This document shows, piece by piece, positions 25,898 to 34,280 of a DNA stretch of 64,000 nt (position 1 is the stretch's first letter; each line of letters starts with the position of its first letter). Under the pieces are notes generated by a model. The model was given only the letters and a program-made list of their open reading frames with translations. It searched no databases and had not been told where the DNA came from. The position numbers and the translations under genes are program-made. Where the stretch lies: assembly GCA_027943745.1 (NCBI GenBank), contig AP025763.1, positions 2,480,001 to 2,544,000 on the forward strand, given 5' to 3'. This DNA comes from Neptuniibacter victor (GTDB taxonomy: Bacteria; Pseudomonadota; Gammaproteobacteria; Pseudomonadales; Balneatricaceae).

Positions 25898-26668
25898 ATG
25901 AAAAAAACATATTTGATGGTCTCTATTCTTGCAGCGTCTATTACATCGGCAACTGCTTACGCCGGTTGGGCTGACAAATTAAAAGAAGTTGTACAAGACG
26001 AAGAGATACAAAAAACCGTATTAGACACAGCAGTAGGTACATCAAGCACGGGTAAAAGCACGAGCCTGGATACAGAAACATTAATCAATGGCTTAAAAGA
26101 GGCCTTAGAGGTCGGCAGTAAACGTGCGATTGAAGAGATTAGCCAACCAGGCGGTTATTTAGACAATCAGAACATTCGTATCCCGCTGCCCGACGGCATT
26201 GATAAAGTAGCTTCTTTACTCAAGAAATACGGTTTAGAAAACCAAGTTAATCAGTTTGAAGAAAGCATGAACCGGGCCGCTGAAAAAGCCGCTCCTCAAG
26301 CAACGGATCTGATTGTTGGTGCTGTAAAAGAGATGAGTTTTGAAGACGCTAAGAAGATCTACTCTGGCTCTGATGACGCAGCGACACAGTATTTCAAAGA
26401 GAAAACAAGCACTAAACTAAGAGAGCTGTTTCAACCAAGCGTCCAAGAATCCCTCGGCCAAGTAGGTGCGACTCGCTATTACAATGACCTTGCTGGCGAA
26501 GCGAAAGATATCCCGTTCGTGGGCGATAAAGTCAATGTAGACTTAGATAGCTATGTAACCGAAGAAGCACTAAACGGTCTATTTACCATGCTAGCGGCTG
26601 AAGAGAAAAAAATTCGCGAGAACCCAGCTGCACGAACGACAGATCTGCTGAAGCAAGTTTTTAACTAA
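25898..26668 (+). CDS. DUF4197 periplasmic protein
   Basis: A 256-residue exported protein. The ATG at 25898 gives a clean signal peptide, MKKTYLMVSILAASITSATAYAG, with cleavage after AYA; the longer frame from 25853 would bury it. The mature part matches DUF4197: LINGLKEALEVGSKRAIEEIS, IPLPDGIDKVASLLKKYG, and a C-terminal YVTEEALNGLFTMLAAEEKK ending near DLLKQVFN. The family is widespread in proteobacteria and has no assigned function. It has its own terminator and no operon partners. Confidence 0.85.
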   Translation: MKKTYLMVSILAASITSATAYAGWADKLKEVVQDEEIQKTVLDTAVGTSSTGKSTSLDTETLINGLKEALEVGSKRAIEEISQPGGYLDNQNIRIPLPDGIDKVASLLKKYGLENQVNQFEESMNRAAEKAAPQATDLIVGAVKEMSFEDAKKIYSGSDDAATQYFKEKTSTKLRELFQPSVQESLGQVGATRYYNDLAGEAKDIPFVGDKVNVDLDSYVTEEALNGLFTMLAAEEKKIRENPAARTTDLLKQVFN

Positions 26669-26710
26669 ATCTCTCTAACCTTGAGCTTAATTAGCACAGG
26701 CTAGAAACAA

Positions 26711-26743
26711 AAAAGCCGAATAGTTAACTATTCGGCTTTTTTT
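26711..26743. terminator. Bidirectional terminator
   Basis: AAAAGCCGAATAG-TTAA-CTATTCGGCTTTT with flanking A and T runs, between the convergent DUF4197 and DUF3622 genes. Confidence 0.9.
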
Positions 26744-26756
26744 CATTCTGCTTATG

Positions 26757-27086
26757 CTATTCGCCTTCGTCGTAACGAGACGCTTCATATTTAGCTTGAG
26801 ACTCTTCATAACGCGCTTGAGCTTCTTCCTGACGTGCCAGTGCTTGGGCTTCTGCTTCAGCTCTCTCTTCACGTCGCTCAGCTTTACGCTTATTACGCTC
26901 TATCTGCTGTTCCATGAACTGCTTAAGTTCTGTTTCACCCCAAGCTTTAGCTTCATCTTCAGTGGCAAAGCCATCTTGACGTTTAGACACAACAACTTTA
27001 CGTGCACTTGCCTGTCGTAAAATCTTTACAGACCAGGTTTCTCCCGCTGCAAACACTTCGTAGTCGTACTTCTTACCCTTTGCCAT
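26757..27086 (-). CDS. DUF3622-like small charged protein
   Basis: A 109-residue cytoplasmic protein. The N-terminal half, AKGKKYDYEVFAAGETWSVK and then VVVSKRQDGFATEDEAKAWG, matches DUF3622. The second half is a long charged coiled-coil rich in Glu, Arg and Ala (EERAEAEAQALARQEEAQAR and following). The function is unknown; families of this shape are often growth- or stress-linked, but I cannot assign one. It is monocistronic, ending at a shared bidirectional terminator. Confidence 0.75.
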   Translation of the reverse strand: MAKGKKYDYEVFAAGETWSVKILRQASARKVVVSKRQDGFATEDEAKAWGETELKQFMEQQIERNKRKAERREERAEAEAQALARQEEAQARYEESQAKYEASRYDEGE

Positions 27087-27260
27087 TCATTTTTCCTGAA
27101 GATAGAGATGATTCATAAGCAGTTAATTCTACCATGCTTCGCTCTCAGTTATATCAACTTTCTTTCTCGATAAGCGCTACGCTATCCTTTCGGCGTCTAG
27201 CCTCATTCCTTATGAAAGTTTAGAATAGCTCTGTTACTCATTTGCCGTGTAAGAGAGATC

Positions 27261-27683
27261 ATGAAATCCGTTGACGTAGATACACCTAAGACAACCGAAT
27301 CAGAAACAAATCAAACTAAAAATGGCTTTTTGGCACTCGTTTCGAAACTCTGTTTTGATGAAGAGCTTCCGATTCGCTTTATGTACAAAACGGTACCGGA
27401 GCATCTCAATGATACTGGCTGGAGGATGTTTACAGGCTATGAGACTGAAGAGTTCTTAGAAGATGAACTGTCTAACCTTGTGCCTATTCCTGTGGTAAAA
27501 ATGTGTAGTTTAGATCCGTCACTGGAAGAGCTCGTTACTTACAATGCCGGGACGGTATGGGAGCGTGCTCCAGGTACTGAAGGCTGGGAACGTGTCCATG
27601 ACTACCGCATCCCTTCTGCCAAGGTAAACGTTGAAATTACCAACGATGTTGATCGCTTCAACATCAACCCCGAAGAAAACTAA
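27261..27683 (+). CDS. DUF2185 (Imm33-like) protein
   Basis: A 140-residue soluble protein with a DUF2185-type core: MYKTVPEHLNDTGWRMFTGYE, then TEEFLEDELSNLVPIPVVKMC and SLEELVTYNAGTVWERAPG. Members of this family occur as stand-alone proteins or as immunity proteins (Imm33) for polymorphic toxins. No toxin gene is adjacent. It carries no signal peptide and lies just upstream of the hsp20 promoter on the same strand, separated from hsp20 by 138 bp of regulatory sequence. Function is not assigned. Confidence 0.6.
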   Translation: MKSVDVDTPKTTESETNQTKNGFLALVSKLCFDEELPIRFMYKTVPEHLNDTGWRMFTGYETEEFLEDELSNLVPIPVVKMCSLDPSLEELVTYNAGTVWERAPGTEGWERVHDYRIPSAKVNVEITNDVDRFNINPEEN

Positions 27684-27696
27684 TAACAGTTAAGCA

Positions 27697-27724
27697 CTTG
27701 AAATCTCATCAAGCGACATTATCT
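27697..27724 (+). promoter_or_regulatory. Sigma32-type heat-shock promoter candidate for hsp20
   Basis: CTTGAAA (27697-27703) matches the sigma32 -35 element exactly. CATTATCT (27717-27724) is a partial match to CCCCATNT after a 13-nt spacer. The position, about 100 bp upstream of the hsp20 start, leaves room for the thermometer leader. Confidence 0.5.
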
Positions 27725-27732
27725 AAGTAGTA

Positions 27733-27821
27733 AGCAAAGGCTCATAAGAGGTTTGCTGTCATGACTTGCTCATAGGGAGAAGTCATTCTTTATAGATATA
27801 TTGCTTGATGAGGATATACAG
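27733..27821 (+). promoter_or_regulatory. ROSE-like RNA thermometer in the hsp20 leader
   Basis: There are three consecutive hairpins. The first is AGCAAA/TTTGCT (27733-27757) and the second is ATGACTT/AAGTCAT (27761-27786). The third places TTGCT (27801-27805) opposite the Shine-Dalgarno AGGA (27811-27814), 7 nt before the ATG. The U(U/C)GCU motif facing AGGA is the signature of ROSE elements that mask ribosome binding at low temperature in ibpA-type genes. Confidence 0.7.
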
Positions 27822-28241
27822 ATGCGTGAATTCGATTTAACCCCTTTATACCGTTCTGCCATTGGCTTCGATCGCCTTGCTAACATGATTGATAATGCCA
27901 AGAGCGCAGATACACAACCATCTTTTCCACCCTACAACATCGAACTCTTGGGTGAGAACCAATACCGCATAACCATGGCTGTCGCGGGTTTTGAAAATGA
28001 TGAACTTGATATCCAAAGCGAAAGCGGTTCACTGACCATTACTGGCCAAAAGAAAGCCCAACAGCAAGAAACACATTATCTTTATCAAGGTATTGCCGCC
28101 CGCAACTTTGAGCGTCGTTTTCAATTAGCTGATCACGTTAAAGTGATTAAAGCCTCTATGGAAAATGGATTACTACACGTTGATCTTATCCATGAAATAC
28201 CTGAAGCGATGAAGCCAAGAAAGATTCAGATTGATGCTTAA
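27822..28241 (+). CDS. ibpA: Small heat-shock protein Hsp20 (IbpA type)
   Basis: A 139-residue ATP-independent holdase that binds unfolding proteins under heat stress. MREFDLTPLYRSAIGFDRL at the N-terminus is typical of IbpA/IbpB. The alpha-crystallin domain spans about 32-125 (YNIELLGENQYRITMAVAGF, then the conserved GLLHVDL) and is followed by a short tail with an IxI-like end (RKIQIDA). The ATG at 27822 with AGGA 7 nt upstream is the start. The TTG 21 bp earlier lies in the thermometer stem and is rejected. Regulation is probably doubly thermal, by a sigma32-type promoter and a ROSE leader. Confidence 0.93.
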   Translation: MREFDLTPLYRSAIGFDRLANMIDNAKSADTQPSFPPYNIELLGENQYRITMAVAGFENDELDIQSESGSLTITGQKKAQQQETHYLYQGIAARNFERRFQLADHVKVIKASMENGLLHVDLIHEIPEAMKPRKIQIDA

Positions 28242-28287
28242 GATAAAAAACGCGCTGTAGCAATTGAGCTATGCGTTAAAAGAGAGA

Positions 28288-28312
28288 AAGGGGATCTCTG
28301 ATCCCCTTTTTA
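28288..28312. terminator. Bidirectional terminator hsp20/macrodomain
   Basis: AAGGGGATC-TCT-GATCCCCTT followed by a T-run, between convergent genes. Confidence 0.9.
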
Positions 28313-28326
28313 AATAATTGACAAGC

Positions 28327-28851
28327 TTACTGATTCATTTGCAATAAGGCCGTCTCATATACTTGCCTTATCTCATCATTAAAAGCACAGAAAATAACCT
28401 GCTTAATCTCTGGTTTATCCATCAATTCGGAAACCACCGTCTCTACGGCTATCGCTGCAGCTTCTTTGAGCGGATAACCATATACCCCACAACTAATGGC
28501 AGGAAATGCCAAACTCATTATTTGATGATCGTTAGCAATTTGCAGACAGCGCTTGTAACAACTGGCGAGTGCTTCCGCTTCGCCCTCATCACCGCCGTAC
28601 CAGATCGGTCCAACTGTGTGTATCACATAGTCTGCGTCTAGATTATATCCCTGCGTTAGCTTCGCTTCTCCGGTTGGGCAACCACCTAGCAAGCGACACT
28701 CCTCTAACAATTGGGGGCCCGCTTGACGATGGATCGCGCCATCAACGCCCCCACCTCCAAGCAAGCTATTATTGGCAGCATTCACGATCACATCAACTTT
28801 TAACGCCGTTATATCACCTTGCTGTAGGGTCAGTTTGTCCATAGTGGCCAT
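28327..28851 (-). CDS. Macrodomain O-acetyl-ADP-ribose deacetylase (YmdB/MacroD type)
   Basis: A stand-alone macrodomain of about 174 residues that removes ADP-ribose adducts or deacetylates O-acetyl-ADP-ribose. Hallmarks seen are QQGDITALKVDVIVNAANNS, LLGGGGVDGAIHRQAGPQL, the motif VIHTVGPIWYGG, and AFPAISCGVYGYPLKEAA. The Asn and Asp of VNAAN and GVDGAIH, used in catalysis by MacroD-like enzymes, are intact. The ATG at 28851 overlaps the cupin gene's stop (TGATG), so translation is coupled to it. An ATG at 28842 is an alternative. I infer a role in ADP-ribose turnover. Confidence 0.92.
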   Translation of the reverse strand: MATMDKLTLQQGDITALKVDVIVNAANNSLLGGGGVDGAIHRQAGPQLLEECRLLGGCPTGEAKLTQGYNLDADYVIHTVGPIWYGGDEGEAEALASCYKRCLQIANDHQIMSLAFPAISCGVYGYPLKEAAAIAVETVVSELMDKPEIKQVIFCAFNDEIRQVYETALLQMNQ

Positions 28852-29180
28852 CAAGTATTAGCCTCAGACCTAATATGAACAGCAAGCCAAATCGTGGGCT
28901 CTTCAAGGTCGGTCCATTCAACTCGATGTTTCTGATGGGCAGGCAAAAAGATGCTATCCCCCTTATTTAAGGTGATTACGTCCTCTTCGCCGAAAAAAAG
29001 TAAACCCGCTTTACCTTCGATAACAATCACCCATTCATCCCAGGTTTGATCGTACCATTCACCTTCAGGCGTTGACTGCGCATGAGAGATAATGCGCTCA
29101 ATTGTTACATTATCTTTAGATAGCAACGTGTCGAACTTTTCTTTATCTATTCCGGAGCCTGACAGATCGAATAAGTTCAT
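28851..29180 (-). CDS. Small cupin-domain protein
   Basis: A 109-residue single-domain cupin. The family barrel motif is present as EWVIVIEGKAGLLFFGEED, then LNKGDSIFLPAHQKHRVEW, with the potential metal ligand His of KHRV. The first motif has Trp and Glu rather than the usual His pair, so metal binding may be altered. It is upstream of, and overlaps by the TGATG stop/start, the macrodomain gene. The pair therefore works from one message. The function is unknown; a nucleotide- or sugar-related ligand would suit the neighbour. Confidence 0.8.
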   Translation of the reverse strand: MNLFDLSGSGIDKEKFDTLLSKDNVTIERIISHAQSTPEGEWYDQTWDEWVIVIEGKAGLLFFGEEDVITLNKGDSIFLPAHQKHRVEWTDLEEPTIWLAVHIRSEANT

Positions 29181-29350
29181 GTTGCTGCTACTCTTGCCAC
29201 TTTGAAAGTCGTTTCTCTACCATTGGAACCTATCGCGATAGAGGAGGCAACTTTCTGGCTTTGGATAATTAATGGTACAGCAGGTTTCCATTATCTTTAT
29301 AGAGACCCTTTGTTAAAACCAGATGACAACCACGCCTTAGAGGCATAAAA

Positions 29351-29390
29351 AAGCCCGCGGGTTAGCACTTAGACTTAACACCGCGGGCTA
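29351..29390 (-). terminator. Terminator of the chemotaxis receptor gene
   Basis: AGCCCGCGG (29352-29360) pairs with CCGCGGGCT (29381-29389), with an inner GTTA/TAAC stem. On the minus strand the stem is followed by T6, 20 nt after the receptor stop. Confidence 0.88.
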
Positions 29391-29408
29391 CTTATGTATG
29401 AGCCTAAT

Positions 29409-31412
29409 TTAACGCAGTGTGAATCGCGATAACGTATGCTCTAAATGGGAAGCCGATGAAGACATCTCTTCGGCTAAACTTGAAGTGTTCCGTGCAGCCC
29501 CTTCAGACGTATCAGCGACCTCTGCAATGGCTGCTAAGCTTTCATGCAGGTGATTCACCAAACTGCTTTGCTCTTCGGCAGCAGAGGCTATACCCGCATT
29601 CATTTGGTTCATTTCTGATAACTCGTTATTGATCTCATGAAGCACATCACTCGCACGAGCCATCTCCGATACATTCTCAGTTACCGAACTACTCGTGCGC
29701 TCCATCATCGCCACCGCACGTTTAGCACAGTCTTGAAGCTTGCTCAGCGTCTCTCTGATTTCACCGGTAGATTCTTGTGTCCGTTGAGCTAAGGTTCTAA
29801 CTTCATCCGCAACAACGGCGAATCCTCGACCCTGCTCACCCGCACGTGCGGCTTCAATCGCTGCGTTAAGTGCCAGTAGATTGGTTTGATCGGCAATTTC
29901 ACTGATAACACTCGATACAGCGTGAATATTTTGGACATCTTGATCCAATTCACTAATCACAGCACTGGTTGTGGTGACCTCGTTAGAGAGCTCATTAAAC
30001 GATTGAGTCGTTTTCTGAACAACCGCAAGCCCCTCTGACGCCATATTTTCAACACTCTGCGCAGTCGACGATGCCATATTGGTGTTCTGAGCAATATCCG
30101 CTGCACTGGCAGATAGATCACCTACACCATCGGCAATATGCGAAGTTTCCTCTTTCTGACGAGCAACGCCATCACGCGTCTGAGATGATTCGCTATTTAG
30201 GCGCTTAGAGTTATCGGCTACAAGATCTGTTGCTCGTTTGGTTTCTCGGACTAACTGCTCGAAGCCATCAGCAACCTTATTCATCCCAACCGAGATAGCA
30301 GCCATTTCATCTTTACCACGATAATCCAAGCGCGCAGCAAGGTCACCGTTAGCTAGCTTCTCCGATACCTCTTTAAAACCATCCATCGCCTCAATTGTAG
30401 AGCGATAGAAACCCATAAACAGATAAAAGGCCAAGAAGACAGTAACGATGATAACCGCAAGAATCAGGTTTCGGCTAAACACCTGTTTATCTAAGTACGC
30501 TACCTCTTTTGCATGAAGCGCCGGTAACATCGCTTTGTACAAGCCAAGCACCTGTTTAATCGCTGCCGTGCCCTCAGAAAAAACTTGATCGGAGCTTACG
30601 GAGATCGAATCAGGTTCGGTTACATTGGTTTTAATATAATTTAGGTAATTACGCACCCCATTCTCAGCTGCGCCAATCTCCTGTCGCATATCCGATAGGG
30701 AGGCCATCTCCTTACCTGAAGACAAACCTGGATAGACTTTTTCTAAACGACCAATCAGATTACTCAGATAGATATAACTTTCCGGGGTAAAGCTAGCTTT
30801 CGCAGCAACACCAGAGGCCTTACCACGCAACTGTCCCGTCTCATCAATAATTTGTGGTAGAAATACCGCAACATTATCGATCATGAACGTCGTCCCAGTA
30901 TTAGGATCAAGCTCTAATGAGAATTCTCGTAAAATGACGCGATTGAAATTTCGAACCGCTGCGGCAAATTCATTATGCAGCTCAAAAATGGCTGCAGGTT
31001 CTTGACTCGTTAAACTGGATTTAATCGATCTCCAGCGTTGGTCCAAATCAGCAATAATCGCTTTAGTATTTCGACTGACATCTTGGGTGCCTGACTGCAG
31101 CCCTACTAAGGCTTGGTCAACTTTTGCGCGACGATCCAGAACTTTACTTTCAACAGCACTATTGCCATTTAACAGTGCATTGGTTAAACCGCGATGTTGC
31201 CCAATATTCACCACTAATGGTTCTGTAAGTTCTAAAATTTCGATCCCACGTAGCTCATCTTTGGTGAGATCAATACTCCGGCTAAGTTCCTGCCAATAGA
31301 GGACAACAGTAAGTACCAGAGGAATGAGAAAAAGAACGCTGACAACACTGAATTTAGCTGGGTACTTCATGCTCCCCATCAGTTTTGATGCTGGACTAAT
31401 CCACGATGCCAT
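29409..31412 (-). CDS. Methyl-accepting chemotaxis protein
   Basis: A 667-residue transmembrane receptor started at ATG 31412 (GGAGA 8 nt upstream). Transmembrane helices are near residues 20-40 and 310-335, flanking an all-helical periplasmic sensor of about 270 residues. The sensor contains [14 protein letters not shown], reminiscent of the NIT-type sensor motif. HAMP follows (about 336-390), then a coiled-coil signalling domain. Its tip, [20 protein letters not shown] then [18 protein letters not shown], is canonical for CheA/CheW contact. There is no C-terminal CheR/CheB-binding pentapeptide; the protein ends LSRFTLR. No che genes adjoin. The ligand is unknown. Confidence 0.92.
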   Translation of the reverse strand: MASWISPASKLMGSMKYPAKFSVVSVLFLIPLVLTVVLYWQELSRSIDLTKDELRGIEILELTEPLVVNIGQHRGLTNALLNGNSAVESKVLDRRAKVDQALVGLQSGTQDVSRNTKAIIADLDQRWRSIKSSLTSQEPAAIFELHNEFAAAVRNFNRVILREFSLELDPNTGTTFMIDNVAVFLPQIIDETGQLRGKASGVAAKASFTPESYIYLSNLIGRLEKVYPGLSSGKEMASLSDMRQEIGAAENGVRNYLNYIKTNVTEPDSISVSSDQVFSEGTAAIKQVLGLYKAMLPALHAKEVAYLDKQVFSRNLILAVIIVTVFLAFYLFMGFYRSTIEAMDGFKEVSEKLANGDLAARLDYRGKDEMAAISVGMNKVADGFEQLVRETKRATDLVADNSKRLNSESSQTRDGVARQKEETSHIADGVGDLSASAADIAQNTNMASSTAQSVENMASEGLAVVQKTTQSFNELSNEVTTTSAVISELDQDVQNIHAVSSVISEIADQTNLLALNAAIEAARAGEQGRGFAVVADEVRTLAQRTQESTGEIRETLSKLQDCAKRAVAMMERTSSSVTENVSEMARASDVLHEINNELSEMNQMNAGIASAAEEQSSLVNHLHESLAAIAEVADTSEGAARNTSSLAEEMSSSASHLEHTLSRFTLR

Positions 31413-31451
31413 TTTCAAGTCTCCGTATGTTTATTGAAAGCTTACTCAAAA

Positions 31452-32393
31452 TTAATCATATAGGGCAAGTCTAAGCGAAGAAGGTTCCTTAAGCTTTCTA
31501 ATTTTCTGAAATAAAATACCCGCTTCCTGATATTCACGCTGCAGATGGTTCAACCACTGTTTTAAACGACCATGTACGTATTTAGCAGCGATGTCTTGCT
31601 CAACCCTATTAAGATAAAGTTCTACTAACTTAAGCACACGATCCCAATTATAGGAAGAAAAAGTTTCGTTAAGTTGATGATGTTTAATTGCTTTTGCAAG
31701 ATCTGGCCTAGCAATTAAGCCCCTACCAATCATCACATCAACACAGCCGCTTACTTCAATGCATCGCTGATAATCATCCCAATTCCAGACCTCACCGTTC
31801 GCAACCACGGGTATATCTACGGCCTCACGTATTCGACCGATCCATTCCCAATGCGCTGGAGGCTTATACCCTTCCAGCTTGGTTCTCGCATGAACCGCTA
31901 AGCCATTTGCATTTGCATCAGCGATAGCCGCAGCATTTTCTAATGCTAACCCTTTATCCTTATTACCCAATCGCATTTTAGCGGTCACAGGCACTTCTCT
32001 AGGTACCGCCAAACGAACCGCTTTAACAATCTCATGAATGAGTTCGGGCGTATCAAGGAGCACCGCCCCCCCTTTACTTTTATTAACCGTTTTAGCAGGG
32101 CAGCCGAAGTTTAGATCAATGCCAGGCGCGCCTAATTTTGCAGCTTTTCTCGCATTACCCGCCAGTACAGAAGGATCACTCCCCAACAACTGTAAAACAA
32201 CAGGGGTACCTGCCGGTGTTTTTCCACCATTCAATAGCTCAGGACATAAACGCCTAAACACTTTCGCAGGCAACACACGATCACTAACTCTTACAAACTC
32301 AGTCACACACTGATCAATCCCTCCAACTTGTGTTAGAAGATCTCGCATTGTGTAATCAACAACGCCTTCCATCGGCGCAAGTATTATTTTCAA
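31452..32393 (-). CDS. dusC: tRNA-dihydrouridine(16) synthase DusC
   Basis: Reduces uridine 16 of tRNAs to dihydrouridine using FMN and NADPH. The 313-residue protein opens MKIILAPMEGVVDYTMRDLL, the Dus FMN-binding start. It has LNFGCPAKTVNKSKGGAVLL with the catalytic Cys, TAKMRLG, AVHARTKLEGYKPPAHWEWI and VVANGEVWN. Together with the short length these point to the DusC subfamily rather than DusA or DusB. It is monocistronic, divergent from thpR across about 80 bp. Confidence 0.94.
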   Translation of the reverse strand: MKIILAPMEGVVDYTMRDLLTQVGGIDQCVTEFVRVSDRVLPAKVFRRLCPELLNGGKTPAGTPVVLQLLGSDPSVLAGNARKAAKLGAPGIDLNFGCPAKTVNKSKGGAVLLDTPELIHEIVKAVRLAVPREVPVTAKMRLGNKDKGLALENAAAIADANANGLAVHARTKLEGYKPPAHWEWIGRIREAVDIPVVANGEVWNWDDYQRCIEVSGCVDVMIGRGLIARPDLAKAIKHHQLNETFSSYNWDRVLKLVELYLNRVEQDIAAKYVHGRLKQWLNHLQREYQEAGILFQKIRKLKEPSSLRLALYD

Positions 32394-32474
32394 AATAGAT
32401 TAGCTACAGATAAGATTAAGAAGGAATACCATTATATGACAGCTTAGCCCTTCAAGGGATAGTTAGGTACTTGG

Positions 32475-32993
32475 ATGCGTCTATTTCTCGCAATAAAAAT
32501 ACCCGATCAAATTCAGGATCAAATCTCGAGTATATATATTCAAGAAGCGCAAGGGGTACGCTGGACACCCGCACACCAATTGCACTTAACGCTAATTTTT
32601 ATTGGCGATCAACCCCAAGATAAAATAGATGAAATTAGCGAAGCCATTGCCGAGATTGAGTTTAGTTCGATTCCCATCAACCTAAGTAAAACAGGCTTCT
32701 TTAAATCCGGCATCTATTGGATAGGTGTTGAAGAAACAACGACCTTAATGAATCTGCAAAAAAAACTTTACCGTGCAATAACAAACCTCGGCATACACGT
32801 AGAAAATCGCCGCTTTAAACCCCACATAACAATCGCACGAACTAAGAGCATTTCAGCACCATTAGCTCAGAGCTTAGAGAAGAAAGGCTTAGGGTTCTCC
32901 GCATCATTCACGGCATCGAGCTTTGAGCTAATGAGCAGTTACTTAAAACCAAATGGTCCAGAGTACCAATCAGAAGTTGAGTTCATGCCTTAG
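32475..32993 (+). CDS. thpR: RNA 2',3'-cyclic phosphodiesterase (LigT family)
   Basis: A 172-residue 2H phosphoesterase that opens 2',3'-cyclic phosphate ends of RNA. It has the two diagnostic HxTx motifs: HLTLIFIG near residue 39 and HITIAR near residue 117. The N-terminus MRLFLAIKIPDQIQDQI and the C-terminal FELMSSYLKPNGPEY are typical of ThpR. Length is normal. It has a terminator 18 nt downstream that also serves metZ from the other strand. Confidence 0.92.
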   Translation: MRLFLAIKIPDQIQDQISSIYIQEAQGVRWTPAHQLHLTLIFIGDQPQDKIDEISEAIAEIEFSSIPINLSKTGFFKSGIYWIGVEETTTLMNLQKKLYRAITNLGIHVENRRFKPHITIARTKSISAPLAQSLEKKGLGFSASFTASSFELMSSYLKPNGPEYQSEVEFMP

Positions 32994-33010
32994 CGAGCAC
33001 GTAGACATAA

Positions 33011-33034
33011 AAAAACCCGCAAAAGCGGGTTTTT
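33011..33034. terminator. Bidirectional terminator thpR/metZ
   Basis: AAAAACCCGC-AAAA-GCGGGTTTTT, a perfect stem with A and T flanks between convergent genes. Confidence 0.92.
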
Positions 33035-33048
33035 ATCAATAGGCAAAA

Positions 33049-34266
33049 CTAAATAGCAGAAAGGCCTCTTGTCATATCTGCTTTGATATCTTCAATCGAT
33101 TCAATACCAACAGATAAGCGCACAAGGTTGTCTTTAATACCCGCTTCAGCACGTGCTTCCGGTGTCATACGTCCATGCGTGGTTGTACCTGGATGCGTGA
33201 TAGTGGTTTTAACATCACCTAAGTTTCCGGTAATAGAAACCATCGTCGTCGCATCGATGAAACGCCACGCGGCTTCTTTTCCACCTGCCACTTCAAATGA
33301 CAAAACACCACCAAAACCCGTTTGCTGGCTCTTTGCCAGTTCGTGCTGAGGGTGACTTTCTAAACCAGAATAGAACACTCGATCGATGCCTTCTTGCTGC
33401 TCCAACCAGGTAGCCATCGCCATTGCATTCTCGCAATGCGCATCCATACGAATTTTTAATGTCTCAAGGCCTTTCAGGAATACCCATGCATTGAAAGGGC
33501 TCATGCATGCCCCTCCAGTACGAATAAAACCAAATACCTCTTCCATCTCTTTTTGAGCACCGACAACGACACCGCCCACACAACGGCCCTGACCATCGAG
33601 ATACTTAGTCGCTGAATGAATAATGATATCAGCGCCTTGTTTTAGCGGTTGCTGTAATACCGGTGTGCAGAAACAGTTATCGACAACAAGTAAAGCATCG
33701 TGCTTATGTGCAATTGCCGCTACAGCTTCAACATCAGTCAGCTCTGCTAGAGGATTCGAAGGGGTTTCCAAAAACAGCATTTTCGTATCAGCGGTGATCG
33801 CCTCTTCCCAGCTGTTAAGGTCAGTTGGATCAACAAACGTCGTTGTAATACCTGTACGTGAAAGGTACTTCTCAAATAACGAAACCGTTGAACCAAAAAC
33901 ACTACGTGAACAAACTATATGATCGCCTACCTGCATTAAGGATAAACAGGTGCTCAAGATAGCGGCCATACCTGAAGAGGTGGCAATTGCTCGTTCTCCG
34001 CCTTCAAGCGCAGCAATTCTCTCTTCAAAGAACTGAACCGTTGGGTTGGTAAAACGCGAATATATATTACCCTCTTCCTCTCCGCCGAATCGAGCAGCCG
34101 CTTCACGTGCGCTCGAGAAAACAAAGCTGGAAGTTGGGTAGATAGGATCACTATGCTCACCTTCAAGGGAGCGATGTTGACCTGAACGCACCGCTAACGT
34201 AGCCAGATCAAACCCATCAGGGTCAAACTGGATCCGCTCAGCACGCTCATAATCAGAAATAGACAT
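33049..34266 (-). CDS. metZ: O-succinylhomoserine sulfhydrylase
   Basis: A PLP enzyme that makes homocysteine directly from O-succinylhomoserine and sulfide. The 405-residue protein is of the Cys/Met-metabolism family: SRFTNPTVQFFEERIAALEG, ATSSGMAAILS, the cofactor Lys in SATKYLDGQGR, and SVGIESIEDIKADM at the end. The N-terminus FDLATLAVRSGQHRSLEGEH fits MetZ of Pseudomonas. The ATG at 34266 is preferred over a TTG nine bases upstream, because AAGGGG lies at a usable distance. It is the last gene after purF (the stop of purF is about 15 nt upstream), in the Pseudomonas order purF-metZ. Confidence 0.93.
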   Translation of the reverse strand: MSISDYERAERIQFDPDGFDLATLAVRSGQHRSLEGEHSDPIYPTSSFVFSSAREAAARFGGEEEGNIYSRFTNPTVQFFEERIAALEGGERAIATSSGMAAILSTCLSLMQVGDHIVCSRSVFGSTVSLFEKYLSRTGITTTFVDPTDLNSWEEAITADTKMLFLETPSNPLAELTDVEAVAAIAHKHDALLVVDNCFCTPVLQQPLKQGADIIIHSATKYLDGQGRCVGGVVVGAQKEMEEVFGFIRTGGACMSPFNAWVFLKGLETLKIRMDAHCENAMAMATWLEQQEGIDRVFYSGLESHPQHELAKSQQTGFGGVLSFEVAGGKEAAWRFIDATTMVSITGNLGDVKTTITHPGTTTHGRMTPEARAEAGIKDNLVRLSVGIESIEDIKADMTRGLSAI

Positions 34267-34280
34267 TCGCTGCAAACCCC

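Noticed and set aside
27801-27821. A TTG at 27801 as start of the hsp20 gene.
   Set aside because: It lies in the TTGCT arm of the thermometer hairpin, and the ATG at 27822 has a proper AGGA and the IbpA N-terminus.
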